From NCBI RefSeq assembly GCF_037975245.1, contig NC_092576.1:19554111-19618110 (forward strand): 64,000 nt of DNA, in the 5' to 3' direction. Under the pieces are notes generated by a model that was given only the letters and a program-made list of their open reading frames with translations, was not told the DNA's origin and made no database searches. Both the position numbers and the translations under genes were made by a program. Below, one piece after another: positions 51,021 to 62,758 of this stretch; position 1 is the stretch's first letter; each line of letters starts with the position of its first letter. The DNA is from Apostichopus japonicus (taxonomy: Eukaryota; Echinodermata; Holothuroidea; Aspidochirotida; Stichopodidae).

Positions 51021-52276
51021 GTAAACATATCTAAAACATTTAATAATTTTCTCTAGTTAGTGCCAATAATGAATGGCACCATATCTGTTATTTGTACCAT
51101 GCAAACAACTGATAGTTAATGGTCAACACTGCTGTGTTTGAGTATAACTATTTCCACATAGGTATAAAGCATACAGAAAGGTTATGAAGGTATGTGAGAA
51201 CCGAGAAAGTGTACTGTAATTCTTTGCAGGTGTAGTTCCCATTAATAAGTTTATCTCTAAATGTTTCTTTCCTATATTTACTTGCAAAGATTCCAACTCT
51301 GGTTCTTAAGTGGCATATAGCCAGACAAATGTCTTTATTTGGTCTACATCCCCAAAAAGAGATTTTTACTGGACCTGTTTCACTGAAGCAGAAACAGTTT
51401 ATTTGTTTAAACAAATGATGAGTAAATAATTAAGACCACATTCCACAGCTAGACATCACCTATTGTGTGTTGTTTTTCAAAACAGTGTTGGATAGTGCGT
51501 GAACTTATTACTACTTCGCTGTTTGGACAGGAACTTCGACAAGATAAGAGAGATAATGTATCAACTGAGTTTTGGTACCATTTCTCGGTTAGGCCCCTTG
51601 TGGAAAATTGCTAAATGTGATTGTGTGTGTACTATTGGTGGTGGATATTTTCTGAAACCTGGGGGAGGGACCCCTATTCTTTGGCAAGCTAAGGCAATAA
51701 GGTATATTTGATGCAAATGATGTATAATAGTACATTTTTCTATAATAATGGTTAGCTAGCATTATTTGATTTTTTGCATTTGGGTCGTACAGAGGGTGTT
51801 TTGAACCCCCATGGATCCTTATTCAGGACAATTAATGTCAGACCATGCACACATACATCAATTGAGCACCAAAAGGCATCAAAATTATGTTGTATCCTAG
51901 CTTACTCTAATTTGATAAATGTCTGATATTTAAATTAATCAATATGTCACAAAGGTTGTATTGACTAATATGGTTAAAAAAATTGTAGTAAAATGTATGA
52001 TATAACCCCAATATTATGACATGCAATCTCCAATAAAAAAAAAGTTGAGCCCATAAACATGTACGTGTCACAATTAAAGATCATACAATTAACTCAATGC
52101 CTAAGCATAGTTCAGTTGTACACTAATAGTCTACACTCAACCAATATGGTGAATGTTGATTATCTTTGTAGTGGAGCTTAAACATAAACCTTTCAAGATG
52201 ATAATTGATTTTATATATGACTTACAATGTAACATTCACTACTCATAATATTGCTTTTAACTTTTATTTTGCACAG

Positions 52277-52361
52277 ATTTGGTTGTACTGACATTCTCAT
52301 CTCTGACCACCATGGTGGAATATCTATGACGTTAACAGAAGACCCCAGAAGACAAGCCTAG
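52277..52361 (+). CDS. Integrase core exon 2, early stop
   Basis: The acceptor TTTTGCACAG precedes 52,277. With phase 2 from the previous exon it reads FGCTDILISDHHGGIS, then MTLTEDPRRQA and a TAG stop. The ILISD aspartate is the second member of the DDE triad. The third catalytic residue (glutamate) region is absent because the frame ends within about 20 codons. Confidence 0.55.
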
Positions 52362-55300
52362 ACAATTTTCTTGGCAGTTAGCTTCTTGCCGACAATATTC
52401 CTGTCTTTCACTCTAACATATCATGAGAGAAAATTTCGTCGGCTGCTACACGTTTAAGCAATGACAGGACATTGACTTTACACTGCCATTTGTTCGGTGG
52501 AATTCCATATATTTTGCATTTCAAGTTGACGGGATATGACGCTCGAAATTCTTTATCACCTCATGACTTCATAAAATAACAAATAAGACGGCGTGTTTCT
52601 TGGTTCTGGAAATTGTGTTCAAGATAACTTCTCATAGAGAAAACATATAACTGAACATAGTCTGCTTCTTATGTAACGTTTGCTGTTATGGAGTTATGTG
52701 TAAGTCTTAAGGACAAACCCGTTGGATACATGACAATCAGCCATTTTATATGTAATTTACAATTCAGATTAAACTTTTGTCGCTATCAAGTTGCACATTA
52801 AAGCATTATACAGGTAATCCTGTTTGTGGAAAGCAATTCAAGGGGGGAATTCTAAAGGGAAACTTCTGAATGGTTTTATTGAGGTTTACCAAACTCCAAA
52901 GAGGCTGTTCTTCCTGTGGATTATAAGGGTTTTCAAGTACATATTGTTTGAAGAAGAGTGACAGTAGTATCATTCTAATTAAGTCAAACCTCCCTGCTTG
53001 AAGGCTGCTCTAGAAAGCATCGATTATATTTAGTTGCCTCAGAGCTACAAAGGGAGAGTCATCATTTCAGTTAAAGTTCCTCATGAAATATACCATGCGT
53101 AAACATTGTTTTAACTCTTTGCCGGGTCTGATATAGATTTAGAATAAAATGTTTGTGACTATCATCCAATTTCATGTTTTGATTTTTACTCAATCAAATT
53201 TCTTTGAACAAACTTATCTCTACAAGAATGACGTATTTTTAAGTGTGAGAAACGTGATGAGACAAAAACTCTAGCATATTGCAACCTGCTTTGTCCTATT
53301 TGCTTTATTTTTCTTCCCTTTTTTTGCTTTGTTTTTGTTTCTTGTATGTTTGCAGCTCTTTTGAAGAGGATATCTTTCTAATATATCTTTTCTAATTTGA
53401 ACCACTTTTTGTCCATTAAGAAAAGGTTCATAGAAAAAAACGATCATTTATCCCTGGAATTGCATGGGATGCCATTTGTTTATACAATGAATATTTGCTT
53501 CACGCATGACCATCACAACGGGGTTTAGGGGGTGAGGATGGGGGCGGGGCATGGCCTTCCACATTGTTGGGAGGGAGAAAACCTTGACTCGACGATTGAG
53601 TGAGAAAAATAAGGAAATGTAAAAAAGTGGTAATGCAAGTCAAGAAACAAGTGTCAGGCCCGTACGGGGAGTGTTGGGGAGTGATGACATTTTCAAGGTC
53701 AAGGAAGTATCTTCCAGCTACCTCAGGGTTGTTATTAGCAAACAAAAATATTTGGAACTCATCACGGATAGGTCACGGACTTAAGAAGACCCCACCCCAG
53801 GACAAAAATCGAAAACTTACCATCCCAACCCCCTCCCCCCTTCCTTGCACTCACAACTCTGTGTATGGGCCTGAGTGGTGTACACAACATTGCCGATTTC
53901 GTTTTAGGATGTAACTTGAAAACACCCTAGGTTCCCGTCCAATAATGAGCTTTACGCACGGATGAAATTTCATATTGGCTAGGCAACTTTCGTAGACCTA
54001 TGAAGCACAATTACCATAACTGCCAAATCTTACCCACTTTGTGATGGGGAAATGCGGCTACAATGAAGTTTGAACTCCTATAAGTTCGTAATCTTTTATC
54101 CCTACATTTATCATTTGTTGTTGTAGCTGTTGGTTTCCCGTACCCGTCCTCCATTGGGAAGGGAGTTAGGTTGATGCGATCTCTCCCTCTGTAAAGATGA
54201 CTATGATCGCAAAATAGTGGCCGAATACAACATGCAACGTATACGGAGAATTAAATAGCAGCAATCACAACAAATCATAATGAACATCTGTTACAGATGG
54301 AAGACTTGTTAACTTTTTTTTCCCCTTCTATTTTTTTGTTTTGTAGCAACGCACAACCCATCGTTTATGTCATGAATATCTAACTATGTATGCATCTGTT
54401 TTAATGATTGATATAATCGAGAGTTCCTGCTATAAGGAGGATCTAAAATAAGAAAAATAAAAAACGTCAAAAAATCAGTCATATCCCTCACATTCAAACG
54501 TCAACTTATGTTTTAGTTATAATTTACATGTCTTGAACTAATCAAACTATCAAAAGTCCGAAAGATTTCATCAAAATTATTTCAAATGGGGAAATTATAG
54601 AATGACCTCATTTGCATATGTAATTAGTTCAATTCTGAAAAACAAAGACATTGCCAAAAGTGACTTGATTTTTTAGTAATTAAGATTTGTATATTATTTC
54701 CCAAGGGCCTCCTATATGGTTGTTTAAGTTGACATAACAGGTCTTCACTTTTTTTGTGCAGTCTCTACTCTTGAGGACTCTATATGATGCTCAATTTTTT
54801 CCCCCATTAGCGAATTTGTCAATACTTTGTTTGTTCGTTGATGTATCTTTTTAAGTTGCAAAATTAATGTAATATATGTGGTGATAGTGTTAAGTTCATA
54901 ATATACGATGATTTCAATGTAAGAACATAATGTACACACACAGAGACAAATGAAAAGTTGTATTTCGTTCTACTTCCACTTTTATCATCACATCTTTTTA
55001 TATTATATTCTTACAATAACTATACATATAATACATAAAAAAATGGCTGTACATTATTTAAACAAATAAAAAAAATTTCTTTTCATTATTGACAATACTT
55101 TTTGGCAACAAGTTTGCATTATTGACATTACTAATATACGTTCATCTACCATTAATTCCCACTCAATTCAAGCAAAAACCTATCCAGAAGTATATTAACA
55201 GAGACTAGTGTGTACATATACAAGTGATATACATGTATAGCTAAATATTGTTATCTTATTATAACTTGAGTGCATGGAAATGCAGAAAACAGAAGTGCAA

Positions 55301-55794
55301 AACATTAGAACAGAAACAGCGAAGGGAGAAGGACAAGAGGCAAGAAGGATAGCAAAGACTTTGAAGAGAAAAAAAGTCGAGTGTGGTATTTAAAGAACAA
55401 AGTTTAAAGTCAACATGCTTACATGTACTTGTTGAGAAGATCATACTTGATATTACACTGAAACGACTTTAGAGACTAAGCAGATTGAGACAGAGACTGA
55501 CATGCATATATTGTAACAATAGTTGTTAAGAAGCATATGCCGAGCTTGTTCATTAGTAGCTTAATTTTGTAGGGTGTGAAGCGGTCTGAAATATGACAAT
55601 TTGGCAGTGCCGTAACTTTCGATGGCATATCTTAGCTTAGAGTAAGTAAAAGAATAGTAGATTTGAGTTTCAATGGTTTCAGAGAGGATTCCCCTTAAGT
55701 TGTAAAAATACCAATATATTTAACCATGGATTTACAGAAATAGGTAATGTGGTTCACCTACGAAAGCTTATCATTAATAATTAATCCTAAATAA
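52362..55794. other. Non-coding stretch
   Basis: No exon or element was recognised. The start could be the 3' untranslated region of the integrase-like gene. C-rich tracts at 53,760-53,860 give spurious short frames. Confidence 0.4.
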
Positions 55795-56785
55795 GTAAGC
55801 AAGTATAACTTTATTATATCCCAGAGGGAAATTGCATGCTCGCATAATAGTACATATTTAAAAGAGTAAGAATACAACATGTAAAAGGATAAATTTACAA
55901 GTAGAATATAGGAAAGTTCTGATATAAAAGTAAACAAGATAGTTAAAATTGTCAAACATGAAAATGCACAGCCCCAAGCCAAAACAGATATATACAAGAA
56001 TAGAAAAAAACGAATGAAAAGGTTGTTATAAAGCGTATAATAATAAATAAAAGATGACTTGTGCCTCTTAGTGGCAGCATACAGGAGTCTCATCCGTCCA
56101 CTACAAGGAATAACTACCCCGGCAAGATCTGCATATAGGGGATGGGTATTGTCGGAAAGTACTGCATTAAGTGTTACTTGAAGAAGACTTTTGTAGGATG
56201 AGTCAACCGGTGGCCGATTTTCTCCTAAAATACGACTAGCTTGTTTAATAATTGTGTCGATACGTTTTTTTTTATATTCGCAGCCCACGTTCCCACCCCA
56301 GAAAAGAATACAATATAACCACACACTGCTAATGACAGAATAATAAAACATAGTAAGGATGCGACAGTCAATATTAAACTTATTAAGTTTGCAAAAAGAA
56401 ATACATTCTAGGATTGATCTTTTTAACTAAGTAATCAACACGATGATGCCAGGCTATTTTATCATCCATAACAATACCCAAATACTTGATACACGTTCAA
56501 AGACACTGTTTTTGATAATTAATTCATTCGGCCTCAGATTACATTTCCTGAAATCAATTATCATCTCTTTTGTTTTGTTCACGTTGAGTTCTAAAAAAAA
56601 TATCATCGCAATACTGTACAAAACGATTTATTTTGGTTTAAGTAAATATCCTTGTTATCCTTTGTTATCAGACCGATCAATGTAGTGTCATCCGCAAACT
56701 TAATTAAAGGGCACTTGTCGTTTGATGACCTAGCATCGGATGTGTAGACAACAAACAAAAAGGGTGCTTTAACTGTGCCTTGGGG
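55795..56785 (-). mobile_element. Rex/CR1-type LINE, 3' end with decayed reverse transcriptase
   Basis: Reading the minus strand from 56,785, the frames give PQGTVKAPFLFVVYTSD, then PLIKFADDTTLIGLI (the FADD box at 56,684-56,701), then after frameshifts and stops YSVISSVWLYCILFWGGN, KQASRILGE, the HPLYADL motif and TKRHKSSFI. These are RT motif B, the catalytic box and the C-terminal tail typical of Rex1/CR1/L2-like LINEs. Downstream the strand reads AATTTCCCTCTGGGATATAA then TAAAG at about 55,810-55,835, a 3' terminus known from these LINEs. The element is 5' truncated and non-functional. Confidence 0.85.
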
Positions 56786-57869
56786 TGTTTATACATCTGG
56801 CTAAAATGCAGAACCTTCACTACTACGGAGGACTAAATCTGGCCAATCAGGAGATGGCAACATCTTGCCTTATCTCAAATAAACTCTTGTCACTGGTCAA
56901 CTGTCACTGATATTACATAACATTTTGATAACTTCGCATATTCAGTAGCAAGTGAACTTGTTACCAGAGCTGGTGACTTTGACTAACACAAAAAGAAACA
57001 ATGGCAGTCTTTTTTTCACAAGAGTAAAGATGGAACGAAAGGTGTCTTATTCACCACACCTGCTATGGGATATAATCTTAATTAAAAACAGTGTCTCTTT
57101 ACTGTACTATCTAGTAAAGATCAGGATTACAACGGTAATCAGAAAATATCATGTAACTTGTTTTGCGAGAGTTCTAGTTAACAGCGAACAATACATAAAG
57201 CAATACAATTCAGTGATCAGTTTGCTATATGTTAATATTTATCCTTCGTGTTCTAATTTTCCAGTTTCCATTACAGAACAATTTTCCACACGGTGTATTC
57301 TTGTTAATATGTTTTATGTCATTGATATGCTTATTTGTTTGCATAGGTTGTTCTTAACCTGTTATGACTTGTGGAGTGAATAAACTGATGAAACTGGACA
57401 GTACTACATTGTGCTGTTGTATTTCTTTCCGCTAGGACCCCTTCCACATCTCCCCTTGGGTGCGTCTCATTTCAATAACACTAATATGAGCCTTGTCGAT
57501 AACAAAGAACTGAAAATTTAACAACAAAATACATTATTTTCTTAAGGAATCTCAACCACATAACACTCTTACAGTCCCAAACACAGGACTCCTTCTTTAC
57601 CTTAACTTTAATTTCCTTGATTCCTTGACATTATCAACCATGTAGCCAAATACTAGTAGTCATGTATCATGTGTAAATGTATAAATAGAAAACCTCTCCA
57701 AGTAACTTCATTCGTCATTGAGTCCTCATATGTATTAACGGGTTGAGTGTTTCTTCTTGATTTGGACCTATTGTAATGAAAACCAGAAACAAAATACTTA
57801 GTAATTCCTTGCCTCATTCTACAGTATATGAGAACATTTAACGTGAACTGTGCACAAACAGTTTTCATA
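56786..57869. other. Non-coding stretch
   Basis: No gene was recognised. A 143-codon open frame on the plus strand (56,952-57,383) has no recognisable domain, no splice context and AT-rich composition, and is treated as chance. Confidence 0.4.
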
Positions 57870-59640
57870 CTGAATTAGGTGGATCTACACACCAAGTATG
57901 AAGTTCCTTTTCCCTCTCCTATTAGTTATCCTGTGTACATTACTACTAACTTCTGTTGGCCTCAAATGACCTTTACCTTCCAAAATTAGAATACAGATCA
58001 AGTGTTCAACATGGTACATCCACATACAAAGTATTAAGTTCATGCAAGCTTTAATCCTGGGTTACAAAATTTACAAGCCTTCCTGATTGTTGAACTCAAA
58101 TGACCTTTGAACAAAGCAGAAAGCAATGTGATTCTTGTTCTCAGTACGGTAGCTCTCCATACAAAGCATTAAGTTAATGCAACTTTTCTTTGTTGAGTTA
58201 TCACCATAACAAGATTGTCAGACTTTGACCTCTGTTGACCTCTGTTAACCTCAAATGACCTTTCCTCCACAGAACATACTGGCCTCGGCCTTGAGCTTCA
58301 TAAGGTGGATCTGCATACTAAGTAGTAATTTCATCTAAGTTTTAATCTGTTCACCTTGTAAAAATGCTAAGCTTGAAAATGTTTGAACAGGCTTAGAATG
58401 TAGATCAGGAATATTTTTATCAGATGCCATCTAAAACAGTTATAGCAAATGCAGCTTCAAAATCAATCTATTTGTAAACTTACAAATCTCAATATATGAT
58501 TCATGAATGCTAACAGGGCACAAGAATTAGTCTTTGTTAGATCATACAAATGTTTTAATCAACCAGAAAGCCGGTTGGCTTGGCGATTCCTTGTGATATA
58601 AAACTTCTCATAACTATTTGACTATTGTAGTAAGTTAAATTCATCCTAACAAGTCAGTAAGAACCACAACATTTCAGAGATCTCCTGCTCCTAGTTTCAG
58701 CTCTTCATTGTGGGCATCTACCATTTAATTCACTGGTAAGGATTTAACAGATACAATTTTTATTCCAAAATATTCTAATATCCAGGAAGAACAGTCAAGT
58801 TATTTGAAAATACACACATAGACATAGACATTTTATTTTATTTTATCAATTTAGAGCTATAAAAAGTTTTAATAGTTACATATGTTATTAGTGAATGAGA
58901 GCTCATGACATTGATTTTACACTGTGCAATATTTTCACATCGTAATACCAAAGTCATCTAGTATAAACCACAGAGAATGTAGCAAAGTTTTAAATAAATT
59001 GTTGATGCCTTGAGCCAATTTTTGCACCATTTGAGATAACCTGTTGACCTCTTCAAGTTCAGAGGGTGAAAACATAAGGGACACTTGTGTGGATTTAAAG
59101 CAGCTAACTCAGAAGCAGATTTCATTAACTGGAAGTCTATGTTCTGAAGACCTACAGAGCCCCTTTAAAAACTTAACTACTGTATGTACACCAACAGAAA
59201 TCATAGCATCAGAGAACTCGCAGATTATTTGTTGCTATAAGTTTTGAGTTATCATGTTTACAAGGTTTAAGAGGATTCATGCACTCACCAAGGCAGATCT
59301 ACACACTATGCATATGACATTCAAGGAATATGTACTTCTTGTTGTTGTGTTTACATATAAGTTATCATTTTTACAAATTTCTGACTTTGATTTAAATGTT
59401 GATGGCAAATGACCTTTGACCTTAACCAATTGCATAGGGTTCCTGTACTTGACAGGCCAGATAAATATACCAACCATGAAGTTCAACAAAGATGTACTTT
59501 CGGAGTAGTTGTATTTACAAAGTTTTCAGACTTTTGACCTTGATTTACCTCAAATGACGTATTACATAAGATGGATCCACATATCAAGTATGAAGTGAAT
59601 CCATCTTGAAGTTTTGAGTTATTGTGTTTACAAGCCAATG
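57870..59640 (-). repeat. Diverged GGTCA-rich repeat cluster, inverse to that at 8.2 kb
   Basis: Loosely tandem modules share CAAATGACCTTTGAC, GGATCTACATACTAAGTA or close variants, GAAGTTCATGCAAG and TTGTGTTTACAA, at a spacing of about 150-200 bp. Around 58,225-58,262 the motif TGACCT recurs four times with four-base gaps (one copy reads TAACCT). On the minus strand this matches the orientation of the 8,150-8,860 cluster. It is an ancient repeat family. Confidence 0.55.
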
Positions 59641-60171
59641 TCATGAACACACTCTTGCACGCACTGCACCATCACCATTGCATAGATTCATCAGGTAAGC
59701 AACCAAGAAGAAAATAATTTAATCAAAATCGTCACATTAACAACAACAATGATGCAATGATAAATTATTCAGGGTACACTAAACCATACCATTGTACTAT
59801 AATTCAAATCTGTATGTTACTCTAAACTGTTTGATCCCTGTTTGATCTGTTCCCACATTTATGGCATATTACATGTCACTGGTGGGCATTCAAGAACTTT
59901 CATTAGATTTTTCATAGATTAGGAGGTTTTAAGGGATGGCTCTGTGTAACTACTTTTCAATAATTTTAAGAAAAAAAAACCAATGTTAAAATCGTTAACA
60001 CAAGAGGCCCATTACGTGTACAATAATACAAACAATAGCTTCAAGTCTGTACATTTTGCATTTTAGTGAATGAGTGTCATGATTTTCTGTTTCAAACATA
60101 TACTTGGATCTATACACGAGAAATGAAAAAGTTGTTAAATTTCAAACCTGTTTTGCTTTTCCTTTGCTGTG

Positions 60172-60226
60172 GATGTTGAGGAGGATGACGATGACAATGA
60201 CGATGAGGATGACGATGAGGATACCT
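60172..60226. repeat. GATGAC-rich microsatellite
   Basis: Imperfect repeats of GATGAC, GATGAG and similar run for about 55 bp. No gene context. Confidence 0.8.
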
Positions 60227-62399
60227 GACAAGGAAAAGGCAAAACAAACTGGTAAGTATTAACATGAAACAATCATGAACATTCAATGTACTGTAGTTAT
60301 GAATGTATTCCTGTTGTAGTGAAGTGAAAATTGAATACAGAGATGGACAAGTCTGACCACCTCAGGAGGTGATGGGTGATTTCACCAGACAGGTGGACTG
60401 GTGCTTCCTTGTCCAAAACCTTTGGGTTGGTTGATTTGAGGAGATGCAGTTGGGGTGGGTGCATGTGGAGTGTGAACAGCTGCACCACGTAGACCAGACT
60501 GGCAATCAGGCCTAGGGTTTGTAGCCAGTTTGGTGACACCTGTTGTGATAGGAGCAGGTGTAAGGCCGTCGAGATCACCAGGACTCGTTCTTCCGTGGGA
60601 TCGGCGATCCCCTCTTGCAAGTTCAGTTCCGCTCCCAGGTATTACATTAACTGTGTGGGGATTGATCGGGGTTTTCTGGTGTTGATAATCCAACCCAAGT
60701 GTTGGAGGGGTTGGATGGTATTGTGGACGTTGAGTGTTGCTTCCGCCCCTGACTCCCCGACTTTTAGTCAATCCTCGAGGTAGACAAAGAGGGAGGCCCT
60801 TCTTTTTCTGAAGAAAGAGACCACTGCTCCTGTTTCTCTTGTGAAAACTCGCAGGGCTGTTGAAAGGCCGAATGGCAAGGCTCTGAACTGGAAGTCTCTT
60901 CCCTTGTATCGGAAGTAGTGTTTGACCGATAATCGGTTAGATAATCAGCATCGGCAAAATCAATTGCGCTATCGATTATGCAGAACTGATTATCACCTTC
61001 CACATAAAGGAGTGTGTATTTCTGCGCTTTTGATTCACCACAACCACAACCAGAAAAGAATGTATATCATTGATTCAACGCTATTGAAAGCCGGGGAAGG
61101 TAACAGAATTGCAAGTCCCTCACGCGAGATTGGAATATTTGCTCTTCGATATACTATCCAGTTTTGGCAGTTAACATTATACAATGCGCTTAGGGGGATG
61201 ACGTAATTTTTTTTTCACTTCGCTTCTTTGCATCTAACAAAATCTACTGTTATCTATGTTTAACGATTGATAAGAAAGATTTGTCTTGACTTAATATAAA
61301 ACCAAAACAATATACCTTTTGACAACTTTTGCCGTTGCAACGTACGTGAAAACTGGAAAGTGAAAACAATAATATGAGGCTTTGCTCAATCTGAGTTCTA
61401 CATACATTAGACTAGTCTAACTAGAGAATGGTTGAGCCTCGTAACTGTTCAGTTTTCAAATGCGCCCAAGATTTTACAAATGCGATAAAATGATGAAATC
61501 AAGGCGCTAAATACTCCTGAAAATCCCTAAAAATGTTTGGCGACAGTCCTCAGTAGTTCTACTGCATTACATTATTTTGTGATTAGGCAAACACACTTAC
61601 GCATATTTTTGCGAAAAACACGAAGCAATTTTTTCCCTAACCGCATGTACCATACGTGCTAAACTAACACTTTCAGTAACTGAAGTCCCGCAACCAACTG
61701 AAGCACGACAAAGTCAATGGAACTTTAGTGTGTGTTTCTCTCACATGTAGTGAAGTCAACGGAGAAGCGCCATTGACTTATTAGTGTGTATAATCGTTTG
61801 AAACAACGTTAAATCGGTTTGTCCTCGCAGATGGTAACCAGTGAAAACTTGAAGCAAATGTCAGGGATTGCTTGATTTTTCATACCAGATAATATATTTC
61901 GATAATCATATTACAAAATTACCAATATTTTATTTTTGTTTGGTCTACTTTTCACTTGCATTTATTGGAGTTGCAATACTGATAATGGTAATAATACTAG
62001 TTGTAAAAGCTGGCAATAGTTACGTTTTTTACATTTTGTAGCAAAATGGTTGCTATTTTGCCCCTTCTGTAGTCTGTACAGCTCTGACATTTAACTGTGC
62101 TGTGGTGGGATTGCAATATTGCGACTCATCGTTATGCACAGAGAGCGCCCCATGCAGTGTTGGATTTTCAGGAATTTGAGAAGGTTGTCCAAAAGACTAC
62201 CAGTTTTAAAGATTTTCAAAGATTTGGTAGTCCTGCAAAAACTTGTTAGTCCTTCCAAATGTTTCACCAAAATTGAAAATGAACACAAATAATACAAAAC
62301 AAAAAAATTTGGTGCTCAATCTGATTGTGTCAACCAAAGCTTTATTAGTTTAGCATATGACCATGTTATTGTGTACTGTTTTCGAATAGTTTTTGCACG

Positions 62400-62423
62400 G
62401 GGTATCCGGGTACCCGGATACCC
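62400..62423. other. Perfect 24-bp palindrome
   Basis: GGGTATCCGGGT is followed directly by its reverse complement ACCCGGATACCC. It lies inside the nested element and could form a hairpin or bind a dimeric protein. No role is known from the sequence. Confidence 0.85.
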
Positions 62424-62528
62424 GCCCGATGCAATACTACCCGGTTCCTTATTTCTTACCCAAATCCTTTGCAGTTTGATTTTTATTTTTTTTATCAAAC
62501 CGATGGTTAGGCAAGAATTTTCCATTGT

Positions 62529-62758
62529 GTTAGGCTACCATGTGGTCGAAGATAACAGCAATAACGAAAGTATTCCATCTTCTAACTGCGTCACAAATTC
62601 AGCGGTATAGGCTAGATTTCCCCCATTGACTTAGTGTGCTGTTAGGCAACCATGTGGTCGAAGATAACAGCGATAATTAAAGTATTCCATGGATATCTTA
62701 TAACTGCGTCACAAATTCAGCGGTATAGGCTAGATTTCCCCCATTGTCCAGCAATGCA
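62529..62758. repeat. Tandem duplication of about 112 bp
   Basis: Two copies (about 62,529-62,640 and 62,641-62,758) share ACCATGTGGTCGAAGATAAC, ACTGCGTCACAAATTCAGCG and GGCTAGATTTCCCCCATTG. They differ by a few substitutions and a small insertion (GGATATC) in the second copy. Confidence 0.85.

Noticed and set aside
56952-57383. A 143-codon plus-strand frame
   Set aside because: No homology, splice signals or domain features; composition equals the AT-rich background.
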